NCBI GenBank assembly: GCA_014799665.1 | Contig: JAAVHP010000012.1 | Coordinates: 434,001 to 498,000 of the forward strand | Direction of reading: 5' to 3' | Length of the DNA: 64,000 nucleotides | DNA from: Clostridiales bacterium | GTDB taxonomy: Bacteria > Bacillota > Clostridia > Christensenellales > Pumilibacteraceae | Shown here: positions 1 through 9,353 of the stretch, one piece after another | Layout of the letters: each line of letters begins with the position of its first letter | Numbering within the stretch: position 1 is the stretch's first letter | Program-made: the position numbers and the translations under genes | Notes under the pieces: model-generated | Seen by the model: the letters and a program-made list of their open reading frames with translations, nothing else | What the model was told of the DNA's origin: nothing | The model's database searches: none

Positions 1-3000
1 CAAATAACAATGCGGAGGTTGCGTTTAAGTACAGCGATACGATCAACGTTGCCGCTAATAAGTCTTACACGTATGTACCTATGAGCTACTTCGCAATGCG
101 TCCTTCGTATACGGAAGTAGAAGATAACGAGCTTAAGTTTACTCAATCGTCCTTCGTTGCGTACGATTTGGGATTCCTCGAAAACAGCACGACCGCTTAT
201 CAATATCAGCTTAACTCCGACAACATTTATAAGGCGTTAACTCTTACCGATAACAAAGGCGGCAAGTGGACGGGCGAAACGCTTAATCAAAACCCTTACG
301 TAACGTTTACGAGATATACGAAAGACTCCGCCGAGTTCATGACTACGTTAAACAGCCCGTACTTCAATAACGGTTTGGCTATTCCTTCCGTTAACGAGAA
401 CGGCGCGTTGAGTATTTTCAGTACCGGCACTTATAAAAACAATTTGATCGGACCCGAAGGCAGATTGCTTTACCTTCAAGGTCATCAGCAAAACCTTATC
501 GAAAATACGTTCGGTATCGGTCTTGCCAAAAAATCCACCCGTTCGAGCGAATCTTCGCTTACCTTGACCGTTAAGGTCGCGGAATGTCAGTACGTAGGTG
601 CGACTTCTAACGTTCAAAGGGCGAGTAACTCGACTTCTACGGGCGAGGGCGGCAAAACGGTAAGCAACACCGCTACGCTGTCGTTCAAGATCGAAATAGG
701 CAATGCCGCAGTTGATCTCGTTACCGCCGGTAACGAGAGGGACGGCGTCGTTTCCTCCGATAACGGCTACCACACTAGGTTGGATCTCACCACCGGCGGC
801 GCAGCCAAGTCGATACAGCTCGTTCGCGACGGCACTTCGATCACCAATGCCGACGACGTTATTAACGTTAAGTTTAAAGACGATGACGTTGTGCGTAATG
901 CGGATAACAGCATCAATACCTCGTTGTCCGATAACGCATACTTCTATACCGAATCGCTCACTCCCATGTCTACGCTCGGCGGCGCGCGCGCAAGAGAGCA
1001 TACGGTCGTAGGCGATACGGTTGTATTTACCAACGCTATCGACGCTACGAGTTCGCCTGCGGCGCAGAACTCGCTCAGAAATTACTTCGGTTCGCGTAAC
1101 GCTACTACGTATGCGTTCTCTAAGGCGAGCGCAACAAATCTCGATTTCGTCAACTTCGAGACTACTGAGGACGAAGATTCGGGAGAAACAAAATACGCGT
1201 TCCAGCCCAATGGTGGTATTTACGGTACCAATATGGGCGGGCACTCTTTGGAGGGTTACAGCAAGTTCTTCAGAACGAGCGTCAGCCCCGACGGTACGCG
1301 CCTTACCATTACGCCGCTTGCCAAAACCACGCTCAACGCCGAAATGACGACCGATAAGGGTCTTAGCGGCGACGCGCTTAAACAATATTACAACGAGCGC
1401 GGACTCGAATACGTTGCGGCCACTACGGGCGGCGTAGGCTATTACCCGCTTAAAATACTTATTTACGACAGCCACGGCGACGGCCCCGAACAGGGCTCGT
1501 TCGTATCGCTCGAAGTTCGTGTGTATATCAGCGGTTCGGAGCCCACGCTTTCGAGCAACCTCGAAAACGATACCAGCATAAGCGGAAGCACGGGTAACAA
1601 GAAGATAACCGTACAGCTTCCCGTAGGCTCCACTTATCAGTTCAGCCTTACCGACGTTATCAGCTCCAATTCGCTTTTGTCCAAGAGCGACGACCAAGGC
1701 TCCGGTTCTTTCGATTGGTACTGGAAGAGCGATTACACCACGCTTGTAAATAAGGTTTCGGCTGTGCAAGGCGGTATGTATTCCGATAGGTTCAGAGCGG
1801 ATACCGGTACTTACCTTAAATCGCCGTTCGAGGGATGGAGCGCTACAACCAACTCGCAACTCGTTAACGGTACGGCCAAGTTCTCCGACGGTAACAAGAT
1901 CAAGACCGCGCTCGGCAGCCTTCCTGACGTTATCATGTATATGGAATACGACGACACGGCGACGCCTGCTCTTTCCGCGAACAGCAAGCCCATGTCGAAC
2001 ACCATTCAGATAAGGGTAAACCGCAGAACCACCTATCTTGGACAGTCGTATAAAAACTTCAAGTTCTCGCTTACGTTTACCGATAACGAGAACCACACGA
2101 CCAAGACCCTTACGATTTACGTAGAGGTCGTCAACCAGGCCCCGACGATTCGTACTTCCGCTTCGCACGATAAGGCGCAAGAGCTTAAAATGCGCGTAGG
2201 CGACTATTTCACGATCGTTACTACGCCTTACGATAGGTTCCTTGGCGCTGAAACCGGTATTACGTTGTCCGACTCGGCTAAGAACTCTACTTCCTACGGC
2301 ATGCTTCAAACGCCGCGCAACATTTCTCAGCGTAACCTTTGCATGGCTGCCGGCGACGCGGGCTTCACTTCGTCGACAGTGCAGTATAAGAATCTTACGG
2401 AAGCTAACCTCAATAAGGAATATTCCGAAAATGCCAGTAACAGAGGTTACAAGCTGCACGATTATGTTCCCGATAACGGCGCGCTCCAAAACCTCGGCTA
2501 TCTTGCCGTTGCGGACGACGATACGCCTTGGGGACTCAGAATAGAGCGTGTTCAGTATTACGATAGCAGCTGCTTTAACGTTGCCCGTCAGTGTGACTTG
2601 ATGCCCGACGAGGGCAGGGCAAGCGGCGGCACGCTTCGTCCGCTCGACGTTGTCGTGGTTGCGGCAAGGGTATGCACGAAGATGCCCATCACTATCACCG
2701 TTATCGACGGTGACGGCGCTCGTGCAACGTTCACCATGTACGTAACGGTAGAGAGCTCGTCGCCCGTAGCGATTGCCGAAGGCGACAAAGATCACAACCT
2801 TTGCTCGGCGCTTAATACCGTTGGTAGCACCGCAGGCGTATACGAAACGTATATGAGCGCTTACAACGCCACCGGCAACAACGTACACGAAAGAGTCAGC
2901 GTCAGCTTGGACGGCGGCGACAATTACGTCTCCAAAACGCTGTACGGCGAGTTTACCGTCAATATCAATGAGATTGCATACGATCCCGATGTTGAGGATA

Positions 3001-6000
3001 ACAACAATATAGCAATGTATTGTCCCTCCAACGAATACGACGCGTTCATGCTTAACGGCATGCCGCTGACCAAGATCGGATTGCATTACTACAACGATAT
3101 TTACGATATACAAATAACCGACAACACTTATCAGAGTTTCAGAGTACGTTGCTTAACGTACAACCCCGATAGGGATAGCGACGAGCTTACGTTCTACGTT
3201 CGCGACTGCGGAAACAACGTGTTCCAGAACGCTATTCCGATCACCATCAAACTGCATACGTTCTACTCGTCCATGACTAACGATTGGCAGTATGCGAGCA
3301 GCAAGATCACCCCGCAGGGTCAGTTCAATTCCAATCTTCGTAACGTAATCGACACCGTTTACGTTAAGGGCTACGACGACTATACGGGCGTAAGCGCGTA
3401 CGTCAAAGAACTCACGGAAAAGGAAAATGAGCTCATAGTAAAAGAGGAGCTCAAGGAAGAGGATAGGACGCGCATTGCGGGCGTAGACAGCACCTATCAA
3501 TTCCTCAACTACGGCGGCATGAAAGCTTCCGTCGATCAGGACGAGGCTACCGATAAGAGCTGGGGTATCAACGACTCCGACGTCATCAACCGTAAAGCTA
3601 ACGCTACGGTAACGGAGCTCCCGTACAACCTGAACTACGATGTTCGCGTTTATGCGTTCATGAAGATGAACGAGGCGGATAACACCGTTTACGATCCGCT
3701 CTCGCTTACGGAAGCTGCGCAGCTTCTTGACATTTCGAATACGCAGTACAACAACCACTATATTTGGCTCAAAGAGAGCGTGCTCAACTCCGCACGTCAA
3801 AACTACCTTGTAGGCGGTATCAGCGCGGTCGGCAGTACGTATACGGTCAATAAGTCGCTGTTGATGTTCATCAATAAATACTTCGTGTTCGATATTGGCG
3901 AGGATGGCGTTTCGCTCACGCTTCGACCTGTAACTTCCAACATTAACACCGATATCTTGATGTACGTCGAGATTGAGAAGCAGGTTAGCGACCGTAGCTA
4001 CAAGACTCGCGACGCTGCTATCAAATCCGGTTCGATATTCTACGTCAAGGTTAAGGATAGTGCGCCCACCGTCAATACCAATTCGAGCGTGCTCGAATTC
4101 AGCGGCAAGGTTGGCGAGTACCATGACTTCCCGATATTCGACAAGACCAACCCGTTTGCTTCCATGTTCAACGATTCGGACGTAGAAGACACCGTGCGTG
4201 TAAACGGCTTTATCTCGTCGGGTAATACAAACAATGATTACGCCGAAGCGCTCGCCGACGCAGACTGCGATTGGCAGGCAGCACCCGGTAAAGACCGCGC
4301 TATCGAAATAACCATCAACAACGATGATGTGCCTTCGGCAAGCGGCATACCTGCGCACTCGCTCCGCATTAAGGTGCTTCGTCGTATCGATAAGCGCAAT
4401 TCCGACGGTTCGTACGCAAACGAGGTTAAGTTCCCTGTAAATATTTGGGGCTTGGATAAGTCTAACGAGAAGATCCGTGCAACCCTTTACATTACGATTC
4501 AGAACTCCGATATTGCGTTCAATACCGAGCAGCTTGAAAAATCTGCGCGCTTCTTCGACGCGAACGGCGTAGGTTACGAGATTTACGTTCCCGAAACCGT
4601 TGACGAGAAGGCCGAGAAGTATTCTTACGCGATAGACGTTAAGGTCGCACCCAACGAGGGCGCGCTCAACGTTAATCTCGTTGCCGATCACTGGTTTGCC
4701 GACCCCGACTTTACGTCGAGCGCGGCGGATACCGACTCGTTCAGGTTGATTAAGCCGGCAAGCGCAACTAACGAAAACTTTTACGTTGTAAACGGAGCGC
4801 TTCAAGTCAAGAACGCTTCCGGTGAAGAATCGATTGCTACGATCACGCCTATTTACGGCAACAACGGAGTAAACGTCGACCCTTATCACTTCATGGGATT
4901 CAGCGTTGTCGCTAACTCGCATACCCGTAACATTGAAGGCGCCGCGTACATTCGCGTAATCGACCGAAGCGGAACAGGCGAGAACACCGAAGATGCAGGC
5001 ATAACCATTCGCATCAACGTTCAGGTGCTTAACGCCGCGCCTACCGTTAAGAGCAAGGATATTCAGAAGTTCTCGGTAATAGGTTCGGATACCAAAGACG
5101 GCGATCCTATCATTATTAAGGTTTCTGACTACGTAGAGGACGTCAACGGCTCCGATAAGCTGTATATCGTCGGTATGCTTCCCATCAAAACAGATGACAT
5201 GGATATTCACTGCACGATCGGCACCGATAACGGCGGTAATATCGTCAACGTCGAGCTTGTGGACGGATCGATAGACCAGCTTCGCATTATCCCGCGCAAG
5301 GGCTTCTACGGCACGCAAGACGTTTCGATTGTAGTGTCTGACGGCGATCTTATGAACGATCCGGACGCGCGTACGGTATCGTTCAGCGTACGTGTAACGT
5401 CCATCTACGATATAAATAACGTTATAGACCTTAATCGCGTAAATGCGATACGCAGTATCCCGACCAAGGTAACTTCGGAAATGCTGTTCAACGAAGTAAC
5501 CGATACTTACGACAATACGTTGAGCATCGGCACCGGCGACGGTTCACCTTCCGCTGTAGCGCTCGCTTCCGATGACGAAGAAAAGACGTTCAACCCCGGT
5601 CGCGACTACGTAATAACCGGTTTGTCCACGATTTCGCCCGACGTGACCATAGGGCTCGACAACGATGGTGACTGGTCGTTCGTATGCACGCGCGAGATTG
5701 AGAGCGTTTCGTTTGACGTAACATTCGTTAAGCGCACCGATATCGAGAACGGTGTGGAGAACCCGACCACATATACTCGTCAGTTCCCTGTGACGGTCGG
5801 CAAGAACCACGCGCCTACGCTTCTTGATAACTTCACGCGCGCGACAGGCTACACGTTCTACACCCGCGAGTCCGATTACGGTCTGGACGGCAACGGCACG
5901 ATTGCTCTTACTACGGGCATGCTGTTTACTGACCTTGACCTCGAACTCGGCGACAGATTGTTGTTCGATCCCAACGCCATGAGCGTCACGTCGCCCACAA

Positions 6001-6515
6001 TGGTTTCGCTCCGCGTAAGCGACGATAGGACGATACTGTACCTTACTTATAACTACAAAGGCGAGACCGATCTTACAATCGGCGTAGTCGACCGCACGGG
6101 TGAAACGACCAAAGCGACTATCCACGTCAAGAATGTCGACCGTCCGTCGGCGCCGTTCATGAGCTTGGTCAAGATAAGCGTCGAAACTTATCCGTATATC
6201 TGGTTGGGTGTCGGCATAGGCATACTCCTGCTTATCCTTCTCATCATCTTGCTCATAGTATTGCTGAAACGCCGCAAGCGCAAACGCGAGGAACTCGAAG
6301 CTGTGCTTATCTCCGAGCTCGAACTCGAAGAGCAAATGCTCCGTATCGCCAATACTTCCAATGCAATGTATCAGTCGTTCGGATATCTGCCTCCGACCAT
6401 GCCTCAGCAAGCTGATCCCGGCTTAATGATCGGCGGCGGTAGCGCAGCGCCCAATAACAACGTAATCGGGCTTAACCCCGGCGACAACGGCGTGTCTAAC
6501 GACAGCGATATGTAG
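1..6515 (+). CDS. Giant repeat-rich surface protein, membrane-anchored (5' end outside window)
   Basis: The frame is already open at base 3, so the gene begins before the window; the first ATG, at 81, is internal. About 2,170 residues are visible. The protein is rich in Thr, Ser, Asn, Asp and Tyr. Short linkers of the type xAPT recur near residues 683, 1327, 1650 and 1909 (counted from base 81), each followed by a beta-rich block, the pattern of Ig-like or cadherin-like extracellular domains. Near residue 2039 comes a hydrophobic helix (LGVGIGILLLILLIILLIVL), then a basic stop-transfer stretch KRRKRKR and a tail of about 80 residues ending in Asn, Gly and Pro-rich sequence. There is no LPXTG motif, so anchoring is by the helix, with the bulk outside the cell. 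Adhesion or an S-layer-like role is inference; no enzyme motif was recognised. A terminator follows directly. Confidence 0.75.
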   Translation, partial: NNNAEVAFKYSDTINVAANKSYTYVPMSYFAMRPSYTEVEDNELKFTQSSFVAYDLGFLENSTTAYQYQLNSDNIYKALTLTDNKGGKWTGETLNQNPYVTFTRYTKDSAEFMTTLNSPYFNNGLAIPSVNENGALSIFSTGTYKNNLIGPEGRLLYLQGHQQNLIENTFGIGLAKKSTRSSESSLTLTVKVAECQYVGATSNVQRASNSTSTGEGGKTVSNTATLSFKIEIGNAAVDLVTAGNERDGVVSSDNGYHTRLDLTTGGAAKSIQLVRDGTSITNADDVINVKFKDDDVVRNADNSINTSLSDNAYFYTESLTPMSTLGGARAREHTVVGDTVVFTNAIDATSSPAAQNSLRNYFGSRNATTYAFSKASATNLDFVNFETTEDEDSGETKYAFQPNGGIYGTNMGGHSLEGYSKFFRTSVSPDGTRLTITPLAKTTLNAEMTTDKGLSGDALKQYYNERGLEYVAATTGGVGYYPLKILIYDSHGDGPEQGSFVSLEVRVYISGSEPTLSSNLENDTSISGSTGNKKITVQLPVGSTYQFSLTDVISSNSLLSKSDDQGSGSFDWYWKSDYTTLVNKVSAVQGGMYSDRFRADTGTYLKSPFEGWSATTNSQLVNGTAKFSDGNKIKTALGSLPDVIMYMEYDDTATPALSANSKPMSNTIQIRVNRRTTYLGQSYKNFKFSLTFTDNENHTTKTLTIYVEVVNQAPTIRTSASHDKAQELKMRVGDYFTIVTTPYDRFLGAETGITLSDSAKNSTSYGMLQTPRNISQRNLCMAAGDAGFTSSTVQYKNLTEANLNKEYSENASNRGYKLHDYVPDNGALQNLGYLAVADDDTPWGLRIERVQYYDSSCFNVARQCDLMPDEGRASGGTLRPLDVVVVAARVCTKMPITITVIDGDGARATFTMYVTVESSSPVAIAEGDKDHNLCSALNTVGSTAGVYETYMSAYNATGNNVHERVSVSLDGGDNYVSKTLYGEFTVNINEIAYDPDVEDNNNIAMYCPSNEYDAFMLNGMPLTKIGLHYYNDIYDIQITDNTYQSFRVRCLTYNPDRDSDELTFYVRDCGNNVFQNAIPITIKLHTFYSSMTNDWQYASSKITPQGQFNSNLRNVIDTVYVKGYDDYTGVSAYVKELTEKENELIVKEELKEEDRTRIAGVDSTYQFLNYGGMKASVDQDEATDKSWGINDSDVINRKANATVTELPYNLNYDVRVYAFMKMNEADNTVYDPLSLTEAAQLLDISNTQYNNHYIWLKESVLNSARQNYLVGGISAVGSTYTVNKSLLMFINKYFVFDIGEDGVSLTLRPVTSNINTDILMYVEIEKQVSDRSYKTRDAAIKSGSIFYVKVKDSAPTVNTNSSVLEFSGKVGEYHDFPIFDKTNPFASMFNDSDVEDTVRVNGFISSGNTNNDYAEALADADCDWQAAPGKDRAIEITINNDDVPSASGIPAHSLRIKVLRRIDKRNSDGSYANEVKFPVNIWGLDKSNEKIRATLYITIQNSDIAFNTEQLEKSARFFDANGVGYEIYVPETVDEKAEKYSYAIDVKVAPNEGALNVNLVADHWFADPDFTSSAADTDSFRLIKPASATNENFYVVNGALQVKNASGEESIATITPIYGNNGVNVDPYHFMGFSVVANSHTRNIEGAAYIRVIDRSGTGENTEDAGITIRINVQVLNAAPTVKSKDIQKFSVIGSDTKDGDPIIIKVSDYVEDVNGSDKLYIVGMLPIKTDDMDIHCTIGTDNGGNIVNVELVDGSIDQLRIIPRKGFYGTQDVSIVVSDGDLMNDPDARTVSFSVRVTSIYDINNVIDLNRVNAIRSIPTKVTSEMLFNEVTDTYDNTLSIGTGDGSPSAVALASDDEEKTFNPGRDYVITGLSTISPDVTIGLDNDGDWSFVCTREIESVSFDVTFVKRTDIENGVENPTTYTRQFPVTVGKNHAPTLLDNFTRATGYTFYTRESDYGLDGNGTIALTTGMLFTDLDLELGDRLLFDPNAMSVTSPTMVSLRVSDDRTILYLTYNYKGETDLTIGVVDRTGETTKATIHVKNVDRPSAPFMSLVKISVETYPYIWLGVGIGILLLILLIILLIVLLKRRKRKREELEAVLISELELEEQMLRIANTSNAMYQSFGYLPPTMPQQADPGLMIGGGSAAPNNNVIGLNPGDNGVSNDSDM

Positions 6516-6526
6516 TAACAACAATC

Positions 6527-6561
6527 AAAACAGCCTCTCTTGAAAAAGCGGGGCTGTTTTT
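6527..6561 (+). terminator. Rho-independent terminator of the giant surface protein gene
   Basis: AAAACAGCC (6527-6535) pairs with GGCTGTTTT (6552-6560) around a loop of 16 bases, and the 3' arm runs into a T tract. It lies 12 bases after the stop codon. Confidence 0.85.
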
Positions 6562-6586
6562 GTTGAGCTTCTGTAAGGAAACTATT

Positions 6587-7228
6587 ATGAATAATAAATC
6601 ATGCATAGAAGAAATGATATTAAGCAAAGAATTTTGTTACGATCCGCCGTACTTTTATAATAACGAGCTTGCTCTGCGGTGTGAGTTGGGTATTGGAGAT
6701 ACTAATAAAAAGCATTTGAATGCCGCAAAGCAACGCGCCGCGGAAATATTCAATATTCTTTTTGAAAACGGCGTCGATATGTTCTTTTTCGATAATTACA
6801 TCTACGACTTTGATTTTGATGAGGGCACTACTGTGTATATAAACAGCGTTGCCGCAATGGTAAAGCGTTTGCTAAAATTCAGTTTAGGTTATCAAGAAAA
6901 GTTCAAACATAAAGTAATACGTGATATTCCGTTTAATGAGTGTGACCGTGAAGATATTTGTCGTAGAAATCGAATTTGCTGTTATCCCGACGAAAAATTC
7001 AATGCAATAAAAGCGCTCAACGAACAAATTGACCGTCAATTAAATCCGATTATTCATTTGGTTTCGTTCCGAAACGAATGTATATTTACGGTGTACGACG
7101 ACAGGGGCTGCGATATAGTATTTTATGATAAAAACAAATTTAAACAGTTTTATCCGCTATTACAAAAGTATTTTTTGGAATACGATTTGGCTTTAATGAA
7201 AGAAAGATTGGATAAGTTAGATGATTAA
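6587..7228 (+). CDS. DUF3885-like hypothetical protein
   Basis: A 213-residue soluble protein. I chose ATG 6587 over the upstream TTG at 6560 because TAAGGA lies a normal distance before it and because 6560 falls inside the preceding terminator. The C-terminal part contains YDDRGCDIVFYDKNKFKQFY followed by YFLEYDLALM, which matches my memory of the conserved end of the DUF3885 family; the N-terminal segment RCELGIGDTN also fits. No biochemical role is known to me for that family. The gene is visibly richer in A and T than its neighbours, stands alone between a terminator and a repeat-bearing spacer, and may have been acquired. Family assignment is from motif recall only. Confidence 0.5.
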   Translation: MNNKSCIEEMILSKEFCYDPPYFYNNELALRCELGIGDTNKKHLNAAKQRAAEIFNILFENGVDMFFFDNYIYDFDFDEGTTVYINSVAAMVKRLLKFSLGYQEKFKHKVIRDIPFNECDREDICRRNRICCYPDEKFNAIKALNEQIDRQLNPIIHLVSFRNECIFTVYDDRGCDIVFYDKNKFKQFYPLLQKYFLEYDLALMKERLDKLDD

Positions 7229-7321
7229 GATATTCTTCGCTTGCGCTCAGAATGACAGGTGAGTGAAAGATATAATAAGCTCATAAAAACAAACGTAAAT
7301 TTTTCTTGTCTGTTTTTCAAG

Positions 7322-7448
7322 GTGGCGTAAAGAAATTTATAATATATGGGTATTACTCGGGTGTAAAATTCGATTAACCACTCAATTCCATACACGACAC
7401 TAAGAGTTTCTTTCCTACTTCTTTGAAAAGAAGTAGGAAAAACGCTTG
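7322..7448. repeat. Dispersed palindromic repeat, copy 1
   Basis: This copy holds the conserved block ACTCGGGTGTAA (7355-7366) and, further on, ACACGACACTAA and a perfect 14-bp inverted repeat TTTCCTACTTCTTT (7411-7424) / AAAGAAGTAGGAAA (7427-7440). It aligns along its length with the copy at 11746-11897. Its right edge supplies the -35 region of the promoter before the RNase J gene. The spacer 7229-7676 otherwise holds that promoter and a leader. No open frame here looks like a gene. Confidence 0.7.
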
Positions 7449-7474
7449 TTTTTTTAAGAAAAAAAGAGTATAAT
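7446..7474 (+). promoter_or_regulatory. Sigma-A-type promoter for the RNase J gene
   Basis: TTGTTT (7446-7451), a 17-base spacer and TATAAT (7469-7474). This predicts a transcript start near 7481 and a leader of about 195 bases before the gene. Confidence 0.65.
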
Positions 7475-7569
7475 TAAATTATTCGATACAATCAATAGAA
7501 AGCATTAACGGATATCAACGTATATCAAACGTTTTTGTGTAATATTTTTATGCCGTAATATTAATCGAT

Positions 7570-7617
7570 AAACAGCGTGTTTTGTTTTGCCTGTTATTAG
7601 GCGCAAGTATGCTGTTT
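7570..7617 (+). promoter_or_regulatory. Stem-loop in the RNase J 5' leader
   Basis: AAACAGC (7570-7576) can pair with GCTGTTT (7611-7617), enclosing an inner GCCT (7589-7592) / AGGC (7599-7602) stem. It lies inside the long untranslated leader. A regulatory role is inference only. Confidence 0.35.
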
Positions 7618-7676
7618 GGATTATTTTAATGTTGTGGCGTAATTGAAAATAAGAAAGAAAATATCGGAGGCATATT

Positions 7677-9353
7677 TTGCAGCAAAAAAAATTTGTCGAG
7701 CCTGTTCTTAAAGTTATTTTCCTGGGCGGCGTAGGCGAAATCGGTAAAAACATGACCGCGCTCGAATTCGGCGAGGACATTATTATCATCGACTGCGGTT
7801 CTACGTTCCCCACGTCGGATACGCCGGGCGTAGACCTTATCATACCCGATCCCGCGTATCTCATGCTCAATAAGGACAAGATCCGCGGTATAGTCATTAC
7901 CCACGGTCACGAGGACCATATCGGCTCGATCCCGTACTTCCTTAAACAGTGCAACGTGCCCGTGTTCGGTACAAGGCTCACGCTCGCGCTTATAGAGAAC
8001 AAGCTTCGCGAAATGCGTATCGATAACGCCAAGCTCAACGTAGTTCAGCCCGGCAATACCATTTCGCTCGGCAGAGCGTTCAAGGTCGAATTCGTCAAGG
8101 TCTCGCACTCGATAGCGGGCTCGTGCGCGCTCTCCATATCGACGCCAGTCGGCACGGTGTTCCATACGGGCGACTTCAAGGTCGACTATACGCCGATCGA
8201 CGGTAACATGATCGACCTTCAACGCATTGCCGAGATAGGCAAGCAGGGCGTACTACTGTTGCTCTGCGAAAGCACCAACGTGGAGCGCCCGGGTTCTTCC
8301 ATGAGCGAGGCGACCGTCGGGCGCAGTATGCGCAATATCTTTAACGAGAACAAGGACAGGCGATTGATAATCGCAACGTTCGCGTCCAATATTCACAGGT
8401 TGCAGCAAATAATCGACCTCGCCGCCGAGTTCGGGCGCAAGGTCGCGTTCTCGGGCAGATCGATGATAAACGTAGCCGAGTGCGCGGCAAGGATAGGCGA
8501 GCTCAAAATCGACCGCAGTCAGATCATCGATATCGAAAAAGTAAAGAACGTAGACGATAAAGACCTTGTCATTCTCACTACGGGCAGTCAGGGCGAGCCG
8601 ATGAGCGCGCTCACGCGTATGGCGGCTGACGATTTCAGCAAGGTCAAGCTCGGCTATAACGATACCGTAATTCTGTCGGCGCACCCCATACCCGGCAACG
8701 AGCGCATGGTGTACTCGGTAATAAACAATATCTACCGCCACGGCGCACGCGTTATATACGAGAGCCTTGCCGAGCTCCACGTTTCGGGTCATGCCTGCCG
8801 CGACGAGCTGTCGCTTATCCACGCGCTGCTCAAACCCCAGTATTTCATACCCGTACACGGCGAGCACAGACACCTGCAAAAGCACGCCGAGCTCGCAGTG
8901 GCAATGGGCGAAATGCCGTCGCATATCATTATAACCGATATCGGCGACTGCGTTTACGTTTCGCATAAGACGTTTAAAATAGGCGAACAGGTCGCTTCGG
9001 GCAGTCTGCTCGTCGACGGCTTGGGCGTAGGCGATACGGACAGCTCCGTACTTAGAGATCGTAAGCATCTCGCCGAGGACGGTTTGCTTATCGCCGTTAT
9101 CTGTATCGACGAGCTGTCGGGCACGGTGTCGGCGATCGACATTACCTCGCGCGGGTTCGCGTACGACAAGGAAGGCGGTGACGACTTCTTCGACGGATGC
9201 AGGGACGCGGTCGCGCGGCTGTTGTCGACATACGACCTGCGCGAAAGCGACAGGAATATGCTCAATAACACCATTCGCAAAGAAATCAAGAACTATATCT
9301 TTAAAATGACGCGGCGCAGTCCCATGATACTGCCCATGGTGATCGATTGCTAA
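7677..9353 (+). CDS. rnj: Ribonuclease J
   Basis: A 558-residue metallo-beta-lactamase-fold nuclease of the RNase J family, acting in mRNA turnover and rRNA 5' maturation as a 5'-3' exonuclease and endonuclease. The start is TTG 7677, set by GGAGG at 7666-7670. The N-terminus FLGGVGEIGKNMTALEFG is typical of the family. The zinc-binding motif HGHEDHIG starts at residue 76. Further motifs visible are SHSIAGSCALSI, HTGDFK and the beta-CASP segment through VHGEHRHL. The C-terminal domain ends at FKMTRRSPMILPMVI. Length is normal. The stop overlaps the start of the next gene (TAATG), so the two are probably translationally coupled. Whether this is the J1 or J2 paralogue cannot be told from one copy. 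Confidence 0.95.
   Translation: MQQKKFVEPVLKVIFLGGVGEIGKNMTALEFGEDIIIIDCGSTFPTSDTPGVDLIIPDPAYLMLNKDKIRGIVITHGHEDHIGSIPYFLKQCNVPVFGTRLTLALIENKLREMRIDNAKLNVVQPGNTISLGRAFKVEFVKVSHSIAGSCALSISTPVGTVFHTGDFKVDYTPIDGNMIDLQRIAEIGKQGVLLLLCESTNVERPGSSMSEATVGRSMRNIFNENKDRRLIIATFASNIHRLQQIIDLAAEFGRKVAFSGRSMINVAECAARIGELKIDRSQIIDIEKVKNVDDKDLVILTTGSQGEPMSALTRMAADDFSKVKLGYNDTVILSAHPIPGNERMVYSVINNIYRHGARVIYESLAELHVSGHACRDELSLIHALLKPQYFIPVHGEHRHLQKHAELAVAMGEMPSHIIITDIGDCVYVSHKTFKIGEQVASGSLLVDGLGVGDTDSSVLRDRKHLAEDGLLIAVICIDELSGTVSAIDITSRGFAYDKEGGDDFFDGCRDAVARLLSTYDLRESDRNMLNNTIRKEIKNYIFKMTRRSPMILPMVIDC

Noticed and set aside
348..5318. Very long minus-strand open frames (921 and 721 codons) opposite the giant surface protein
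   Set aside because: They have no ribosome sites, an Arg/Val-rich composition typical of antisense frames, and no family motifs. The plus strand is a coherent repeat protein over the same span.
7411..7440. Repeat hairpin as an ordinary Rho-independent terminator
   Set aside because: The stem is AT-rich and followed by A residues, not T, on the plus strand; it is better treated as a member of the repeat family.
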